Shown here: positions 14,769 to 19,572 of the stretch, piece after piece
Layout: every line of letters begins with the position of its first letter
Position numbering within the stretch: position 1 is the stretch's first letter
From: an uncultured Collinsella sp.
GTDB taxonomy: Bacteria; Actinomycetota; Coriobacteriia; Coriobacteriales; Coriobacteriaceae
Direction of reading: 5' to 3'
Assembly: GCA_900551655.1 (NCBI GenBank)
Contig: URWM01000001.1
Span: 1 to 26,277, forward strand
Length of the DNA stretch: 26,277 nt
The notes under the pieces: model-generated
What the model saw: only the letters and a program-made list of their open reading frames with translations
Told to the model about the DNA's origin: nothing
Database searches by the model: none
Program-made: the position numbers and the translations under genes

Positions 14769-15677
14769 ATGTCCAACCATCAGCACACGCTTATCATCGA
14801 CGGCACCTCGGGCATCAGCGGCGACATGACCGTCGCAGCCCTGCTCGACCTGGGCGCCAGCGAGGAGCACCTGCGCGAACAGCTCGCCACGCTGCCGGTC
14901 GGCGGCTTTGAGATTGCCGTCACCCGCGTAAACAAGCATGGCATCGACGCCTGCGACTTTGACGTTCAGCTGGCAGAGGAGCTCGAGAACCATGATCACG
15001 ACATGGCCTGGCTCTACGGCAACGAAGCAGCTGGCGAGCACACACATGAGCATGAGCATCATGATCATGGCGAACACGAACACGAGCACCGCCATGAGCA
15101 CGCACATGGCCACGACCACGACCACGAGGGTCACCATCACGCCCACCACCATCACCACCGCTCTTTGGCCGATGTCACGACGATCATCGACGGCTCACAG
15201 CTAAGCGATGGCGCCGAGCGACGCGCGATCGCCATCTTTACCGCGCTCGCCGCCGCCGAGGCCAAGGCTCACGGCAAAACGCCCGAGACCGTCATGTTCC
15301 ACGAGGTAGGCGCCATCGATTCCATCGTCGACGTCTGCTCGGTCGCCATCTGCCTCGATGACCTGGGTATCGAGGATATTGTTGTCGAGTCGCTCTCCGA
15401 GGGTCACGGCACCATCCACTGTGCCCACGGCTTTATGCCCATCCCGGTGCCCGCCGTCGTCAACCTATGCCAAGCAGGCAATATCGCCCTCACGCCCGCA
15501 CCGGTCGCCGGCGAGCTCGTGACGCCCACGGGCGCCGCCATCGTCGCCGCACTGCGTACGTCCGAGCACCTGCCAGTCCGCTACCGCATCGAGGCCGTCG
15601 GCTACGGCGCCGGCAAGCGCCCCTACGAGGGTTGCTCCGGCACGCTCCGCTGCCTGCTCGTTCACGCGGACGCATAG
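14769..15677 (+). CDS. larC: Nickel-pincer cofactor nickel insertase LarC, N-terminal (LarC1) domain only
   Basis: LarC inserts nickel into the pincer nucleotide in a CTP-dependent step. The 302 residues start with the family signature IIDGTSGISGDMTVAALLDLGA. A nickel-binding His-rich loop at 91-130 has 23 His in 40 residues. VMFHEVGAIDSIVDV (about 169-183), GELVTPTGAAIVAAL and VGYGAGKRPYEGCSGTLRC follow. Full LarC proteins run to about 400-420 residues, with a second domain after this last motif. Here a stop comes at that junction, and the tetR start follows 2 bases later. No LarC2-like sequence was found in any frame. In Lactiplantibacillus plantarum LarC1 and LarC2 are joined by a programmed frameshift; nothing here could be joined. 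Either LarC2 is elsewhere or the domain is lost. Confidence 0.92.
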   Translation: MSNHQHTLIIDGTSGISGDMTVAALLDLGASEEHLREQLATLPVGGFEIAVTRVNKHGIDACDFDVQLAEELENHDHDMAWLYGNEAAGEHTHEHEHHDHGEHEHEHRHEHAHGHDHDHEGHHHAHHHHHRSLADVTTIIDGSQLSDGAERRAIAIFTALAAAEAKAHGKTPETVMFHEVGAIDSIVDVCSVAICLDDLGIEDIVVESLSEGHGTIHCAHGFMPIPVPAVVNLCQAGNIALTPAPVAGELVTPTGAAIVAALRTSEHLPVRYRIEAVGYGAGKRPYEGCSGTLRCLLVHADA

Positions 15678-15679
15678 CC

Positions 15680-16219
15680 ATGGACGCCCGCAAGGCAAAA
15701 AGCCGCGCCGCCATCGTTTCGGCATTCTCCGAATTGCTGTGCGAAGAAGACTACGGCAAGATCACCGTCGGCAACATCATCGCACGCGCTCACGTAGGCC
15801 GCGCGACATTCTACGGTCTCTTTAAGAGCAAAGACGACCTACTGTCCGAGCTCGTGAGCGACATCTGCACCCACGCCCTCGACGACGATGGCACACCACT
15901 CGACGACCCACTCGTGCAGGTCGAGCACATTCTCAACAACCTCTGGGAGCGTCGCCAGGGCGTTCGAGCCCTCGTAGCCGGCGCCGGCTCACGCGTCTTC
16001 GCCGACAGCCTACGCAAGACCATCATGTCACGAGCAGCCGAAACCGTCCCCACCGACCCAAACGGCCCCGCCGCCACCATGGACCGCAGCTTCCTACTAC
16101 ACCACATAGCCTCAAGCTTCGTAGGAATGGTCCAATGGTGGGCCTGGCACAACTTCCAAGCCCCAAAAGAGGACGTAGCCAAAGACTACCTATCAGCCAT
16201 AAAACCCCTCTTCAACTAA
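15680..16219 (+). CDS. TetR/AcrR-family regulator of the lar genes (predicted)
   Basis: The 179-residue protein starts MDARKAKSRAAIVSAFSELL. Its TetR-type helix-turn-helix, ITVGNIIARAHVGRATFYGLFKSKDDLL, lies at about 28-55. The C-terminal part (about 75-179) is a ligand domain with a Trp-rich segment MVQWWAWHNF. The start lies 2 bases after the larC stop with no clear ribosome site, so translation is probably coupled to larC. The 3' third uses codons such as CTA and ATA that are rare in the neighbours, so its origin or selection may differ. L. plantarum lar genes are controlled by a Crp-type LarR, so a TetR-type protein here would be a different control scheme. Its target is inferred to be the repeat at 13898-13933. 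Confidence 0.85.
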   Translation: MDARKAKSRAAIVSAFSELLCEEDYGKITVGNIIARAHVGRATFYGLFKSKDDLLSELVSDICTHALDDDGTPLDDPLVQVEHILNNLWERRQGVRALVAGAGSRVFADSLRKTIMSRAAETVPTDPNGPAATMDRSFLLHHIASSFVGMVQWWAWHNFQAPKEDVAKDYLSAIKPLFN

Positions 16220-16375
16220 GTAAGAAGCTCATCCCAAAGCATCGCCCCACCCCAAGGCGCCACGCATCCCAAAGTGTCAACAACAGCCCAGCGCCCCTAT
16301 CAGCAACAAGCTCCTCCCATCCAAATTCAGATATATATGTTGGGTTGCTTGCTCGAGCGCAACAAAGACCCCGCA

Positions 16376-16500
16376 GCTGTCCGCATGGGGTAACTTCCCA
16401 GCGCATTCCGCAGGACGAAAGAACCCCCGCCGCACGAAGTGCGCAGCGGGGGTTCTTTCATGTCCGAGGACGCGCTGGGAAGTTACCCCATGCGGACAGC
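16376..16500 (-). ncRNA. Structured 3' element, copy 1 (downstream of larD)
   Basis: Perfect 29-bp outer arms lie at 16376-16404 and 16472-16500. A 14-bp perfect inner stem lies at 16417-16430 and 16446-16459. The 15-base apical loop CGCACGAAGTGCGCA itself folds as CGCAC-GAA-GTGCG. The junction strands are ATTCCGCAGGAC and ATGTCCGAGGAC. It ends 21 bp from the larD stop and probably terminates larDA transcripts, perhaps also tetR from the other side. Loop and junctions match copy 2 (19425-19551), while the stems differ with pairing kept. The 156 bp between tetR and this element hold no other recognised feature. Confidence 0.7.
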
Positions 16501-16521
16501 GGACAACTATGTAGCCTTGGA

Positions 16522-17253
16522 CTAGAACATGCCCAAGAAACCGTGCACAAACAGTGCAGCCAGAGCGGCACCGACAAACGGAGCGATGCCAGGAACGAGC
16601 AGGCCGTACTTCCAGTTGTTGTCAGCCTTGTTCTTGATCGGCAGCACCTGATAGGCCATGCGAGGACCAAGGTCACGAGCCTGGTTCATGGCGAAGCCGG
16701 TGATGCCGCCCATGCCCATGCCAACGGCCCAAACGATCAGGCCAACGCAGATGGCGAGCATCAGAACGTTCTCGCCGGCGCGGCTAGCGGCAGCAAGGAT
16801 GGCGCTGATGAACACGAAGGTGCAGATAGCCTCGCAGAAGAAGTTACGGGCATAGTTCGTACCCTCGGTGGTGGGGTTGGTCGAGAAAATGTTGCGCTGG
16901 GCAATGGGGTCGACGACGCCCTCGGAAGCCTTGAACTCATCGGCATACATAAACCAGGCGATTACGGCGCCCACAAAGCCGCCGAGCATATCGGCAATCA
17001 TGAAGGGGATGCAGCTGCCCCACGGCACCAAGCCGACGATGCACTGGGCAAGCACCATGGCGGGGTTCATGCACACGGCGCCGCCAAAGACAAACAGGCA
17101 GACCGAGATGCCAAAAGACCAGGTGGTGATGGCAAACATATGGCCGGAGCCCTGATACTTGGTGCCCTTGAGCACGGTATCGCAGTGCACGCCCACGCCA
17201 AAGACGATCATGAGGGCCGTCGCGCCGAATTCGCAGAGGAGTTTGGTAAGCAT
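16522..17253 (-). CDS. larD: MIP-family lactic acid channel, LarD type
   Basis: The 243-residue integral membrane protein of the aquaporin/glycerol facilitator family is predicted to pass lactic acid across the membrane, as LarD does in L. plantarum. The first pore box is MNPAMVLAQ (about 63-71). The second is MNQARDLGPR (about 191-200), where Gln replaces the Pro of the usual NPA. The Asp after Arg is the glyceroporin-type residue. An ATAAGG site lies 4-5 bases before ATG. It lies 49 bp downstream of larA on the same strand, so the two form an operon. A glycerol channel is the alternative, but linkage to larA favours lactate. Confidence 0.85.
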   Translation of the reverse strand: MLTKLLCEFGATALMIVFGVGVHCDTVLKGTKYQGSGHMFAITTWSFGISVCLFVFGGAVCMNPAMVLAQCIVGLVPWGSCIPFMIADMLGGFVGAVIAWFMYADEFKASEGVVDPIAQRNIFSTNPTTEGTNYARNFFCEAICTFVFISAILAAASRAGENVLMLAICVGLIVWAVGMGMGGITGFAMNQARDLGPRMAYQVLPIKNKADNNWKYGLLVPGIAPFVGAALAALFVHGFLGMF

Positions 17254-17302
17254 AAAACCTTATCTTTCTTGTCGGTTATAAACGATTCGTTTGGGCCGTG
17301 CA

Positions 17303-18580
17303 CTAGTGCTGCGCGACGACAACGCCCAGGCCATCGGGAATGACGGCAACCTTGGCATCGGCACCCTTCATCTCAAAGGCGAGCTTGAGCGCCTCCTCGA
17401 TAGTGTTGACCGGCGTCATGTGCATATCCTTGAGCATCTGGTGATCGCACAGATCGGTGACCATGATCACAGGGTGATGCGCCAGGATGCGGGCAAAGAT
17501 CTGGCTCGTCCACTGATCGGGCAGGGTCTCGTCCTTAGGACGGTCGATGCAGGCGCGCTCAAACTCCGCCGGATCGTTGTCGGCGATGTTGTGATAGAAG
17601 CCTTCGCCACCGTGACCGTCGGCGCAACCGGCGACATCAATAATCACGCCGCCCTCGGGAAGCGTGGCCTCGGCAGAGCACATGCCCTTCACGGCCTGGT
17701 AGATGTTCTGGTCGAGCGGGTAGCCGCCGTTGGTGGTGATGGCAATCTCGCACTCAACGGGCTCAACGCCGGCAAGGCTCTTCACGAACTCGCAGCCAGC
17801 CTCGTGCGCCTTGTGGATGTCGCCGGCAAAGGAGCCGATGACCTCGTGCTTGCCGTTAAGCACCACGTTAAGCACAAAGGCAAGGTGAGCCATCTCGGCA
17901 GCGGCAAACATGTCCTCGCTCACGTGGTTGTGGCACAGGTTGCCGGCACGCGAGTGGGAATCATTCACAAACTGACCGTTGTGGTTGTACATGATGGTCT
18001 TGTAGCTGGCGATACCAGGCAGGACGGACTTGCGGCTACCAGAGAAACCGGCAAAGAAGTGCGGCTCGATAAAGCCCTCGGCAAGCAGCAGATCGCAATC
18101 GGCAGCAATCTTGTTGATGATGCACTCGCCACCAGAAGGCAGGGTACCGATCTTTTTCATCATGCTGTCGTCAGTCGCGACGTGCATAACGATTTCCTCG
18201 TTGGCAACGATCTCCTCGCCGTACTTGTTGACGAGCTCCTCGTGCGTCGACGGACGATGCATACCCGTAGCAACCAGAATGCGAACGCGCGCCTCAGGCG
18301 CAGCGGAGTGGATGTGATGCAGCAGAATAGGCATCGTCACACGCGAGGGAACGGGGCGCGTATGATCGGAGCTAATGATGACAATATCCTTCTTGCCAGC
18401 ACAAAGCTCCTCGAGCGAAGGCGAGCCATAAGGGTTGGCAAGCGACTCCTCTACCAGCTCTTCCTGAGATTTTGTAGTCTTAAACTCGTTTTGATGACCT
18501 TCCATCACACCCGCGAAGTTCTTATCCTCAAGCTCCAGATGCAACGTCTTGTGGTCAAACGGCAGTTCACATTCAAACAA
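17303..18580 (-). CDS. larA: Nickel-dependent lactate racemase
   Basis: LarA interconverts D- and L-lactate with a nickel-pincer cofactor. The start is taken at TTG 18580, about 10 bases after AAGGAAGAGG, giving 425 residues. With this start all functional residues fall on the L. plantarum numbers: SSDHTRPVPS (71-80), His108 in ATGMHRPSTHEE, His174 in IEPHFFAGFSG, Lys184 (cofactor attachment) in GSRKSVLPG, and His200 (nickel ligand) in MYNH. An upstream extension of 92 codons exists but has no family similarity and overlaps the leader hairpin. larA and larD form a minus-strand operon that converges on larB-larC-tetR. larE is missing from the window and must be elsewhere if the enzyme is active. 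Confidence 0.96.
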   Translation of the reverse strand: MFECELPFDHKTLHLELEDKNFAGVMEGHQNEFKTTKSQEELVEESLANPYGSPSLEELCAGKKDIVIISSDHTRPVPSRVTMPILLHHIHSAAPEARVRILVATGMHRPSTHEELVNKYGEEIVANEEIVMHVATDDSMMKKIGTLPSGGECIINKIAADCDLLLAEGFIEPHFFAGFSGSRKSVLPGIASYKTIMYNHNGQFVNDSHSRAGNLCHNHVSEDMFAAAEMAHLAFVLNVVLNGKHEVIGSFAGDIHKAHEAGCEFVKSLAGVEPVECEIAITTNGGYPLDQNIYQAVKGMCSAEATLPEGGVIIDVAGCADGHGGEGFYHNIADNDPAEFERACIDRPKDETLPDQWTSQIFARILAHHPVIMVTDLCDHQMLKDMHMTPVNTIEEALKLAFEMKGADAKVAVIPDGLGVVVAQH

Positions 18581-18709
18581 TGACGAGCGCCCTCTTCCTT
18601 TCAACTGACACACTAGATAAACCGTTGGAAGGATACGCCGCTCACCGAAAAACACCACCGTCCACCGACTCATTAACACAACGTTCATATTTGACCCACA
18701 ACAAAACAA

Positions 18710-18733
18710 CCGCGATCCCAAACGGGACCGCGG
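18710..18733 (-). promoter_or_regulatory. Terminator-like hairpin in the larA leader
   Basis: CCGCG.TCCC and GGGA.CGCGG pair around an AAAC loop, with one mismatch. On the minus strand TTGTTTTGTTG follows. It lies 130 bp before the larA start codon. It looks like a leader attenuator, or a terminator of short transcripts from an upstream promoter. No known riboswitch was recognised. Confidence 0.45.
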
Positions 18734-18818
18734 CCGCCCGTAAAAGACACAATAGAAAGGATGACTTACACAGCGCCGAGGCAAACATCTACCCCGAGAC
18801 GTACGCACGTAAAGCATT

Positions 18819-18847
18819 TTGCATAAATGCGTTAATAATTGCATAAA
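18819..18847. promoter_or_regulatory. Direct repeat TTGCATAAA in the far upstream region of larA
   Basis: TTGCATAAA occurs at 18819-18827 and 18839-18847, exactly 20 bp apart (two helical turns), in an A/T-rich stretch about 240 bp before larA. The spacing suggests paired sites for a DNA-binding protein, possibly the activator or promoter region of larAD. No confident -35/-10 pair was found. Confidence 0.35.
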
Positions 18848-18892
18848 ATGGCGCATGGATTTCTAGCCGTAACAGGGTAGTACCCTCCGGAG

Positions 18893-18917
18893 CGTGCATT
18901 TTTGCGAGTATTCAGCA
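18893..18917 (+). repeat. 25-bp interspersed repeat, copy 3
   Basis: It runs from CGTGCATTTTTG to CGAGTATTCAGCA, one base different from copy 1. It faces copy 4 at 19103-19127. The 185 bp between them hold a small hairpin (AGACTTT/AAAGTCT near 18930) but no supported gene. Confidence 0.75.
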
Positions 18918-19102
18918 TCGCGGGATAAGACTTTGGTGTCAAAAGTCTTTCAAAAAGTAGATAGTCCTCATGACTCGACCCATCTGGATAGCATGCGGCG
19001 AGAAACCAGCTATATATGGACATCGCCAAGGCCCAATTGTCGTGCAAAAGCATCAACAAAGGCAGCGAAAGCCGGCTATGGCCTTATGCATCAATCTTTG
19101 GC

Positions 19103-19127
19103 TGCTGAAAACTCCGTTTTTTGCACG
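19103..19127 (-). repeat. 25-bp interspersed repeat, copy 4
   Basis: On the minus strand it runs from CGTGCAAAAAAC to GGAGTTTTCAGCA. The A-run replaces the T-run of the other copies, but the flanking blocks and the total length of 25 are the same. Confidence 0.7.
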
Positions 19128-19158
19128 TCGCCCCAAGCACCACCCTCACCCAGCGGCC

Positions 19159-19485
19159 AATCCGCTGAAGACCGGACATCGCAGGGCCCGCCATCAGTTT
19201 ACTTTTAGGCACACTCCGCAGGACGCAAGAAGCCCTCGCCGCACTCCACATTGGGCGCGAAGCGCGCCTTTCTTCCCTTCAGCCCGTAATCCGCCGAAGA
19301 CCGATGACGAAGGGACCCGACGGGTTTCCCTCTGAATGCATTCCGCAGCACGAAGCCCCATCAAAGTGCGCGAAGCGCGCCATCTTTTCCCCAGCCAGTA
19401 ATCCGTCGAAGACCGGACATCGCAGGGCCCGCCATTAGCTTACTTTTAGGCACACTCCGCAGGACGCAAGAAGCCCTCGCCGCAC
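19159..19485. repeat. Degenerate repeat array with truncated copies of the ppc 3' element
   Basis: An 86-bp sequence at 19159-19244 is repeated directly at 19400-19485 with about four changes. The second copy runs into the intact structured element; the first stops after the left arm and half of the inner stem. Between them GCGCGAAGCGCGCC occurs at 19255-19268 and 19368-19381, each followed by a related AGCC.GTAATCCG.CGAAGACCG block. A further fragment, GCATTCCGCAGCACGAAG, lies near 19338. No gene is supported here. The pattern suggests repeated duplication and decay. Confidence 0.75.
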
Positions 19486-19551
19486 GAAGTGCGCAGCGAG
19501 GGCTTCTTGCATGTCCGAGGACGTGCCTAAAAGTAAGCTAATGGCGGGCCC
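19425..19551 (-). ncRNA. Structured 3' element, copy 2 (downstream of ppc)
   Basis: Perfect 29-bp outer arms lie at 19425-19453 and 19523-19551. A 15-bp perfect inner stem lies at 19466-19480 and 19496-19510. The apical loop CGCACGAAGTGCGCA is identical to copy 1. The junction strands are ACTCCGCAGGAC and ATGTCCGAGGAC. It ends exactly 21 bp from the ppc stop, and the outer flank GGACGACTAC matches GGACAACTAT of copy 1. Arms agree with copy 1 at only 14 of 29 positions, yet both are fully paired. It is a probable terminator or 3'-end structure of ppc mRNA. Confidence 0.7.
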
Positions 19552-19572
19552 GGACGACTACAGGGCTATCGA

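Noticed and set aside
15467..15679. Upstream extension of tetR into larC, and a frameshift joining larC to a second domain
   Set aside because: The extension is larC in another frame. No frame after 15600 resembles the LarC C-terminal domain, so there is nothing to frameshift into.
16376..16500. Insertion sequence or classical MITE
   Set aside because: The outer arms differ between the two copies while loops are kept, the opposite of transposon ends. No transposase or target duplication was seen.
18581..18856. Longer larA starting at 18856
   Set aside because: The extra 92 codons have no LarA similarity, contain the leader hairpin, and would shift all active-site numbers away from the family.
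18970..19335. Small plus-strand frames in the ppc downstream region
   Set aside because: They consist of the degenerate repeat array translated, with no ribosome site or domain.
19159..19485. CRISPR array
   Set aside because: Repeats are few, long, unequal and diverged, with no regular spacers and no cas genes in the window.
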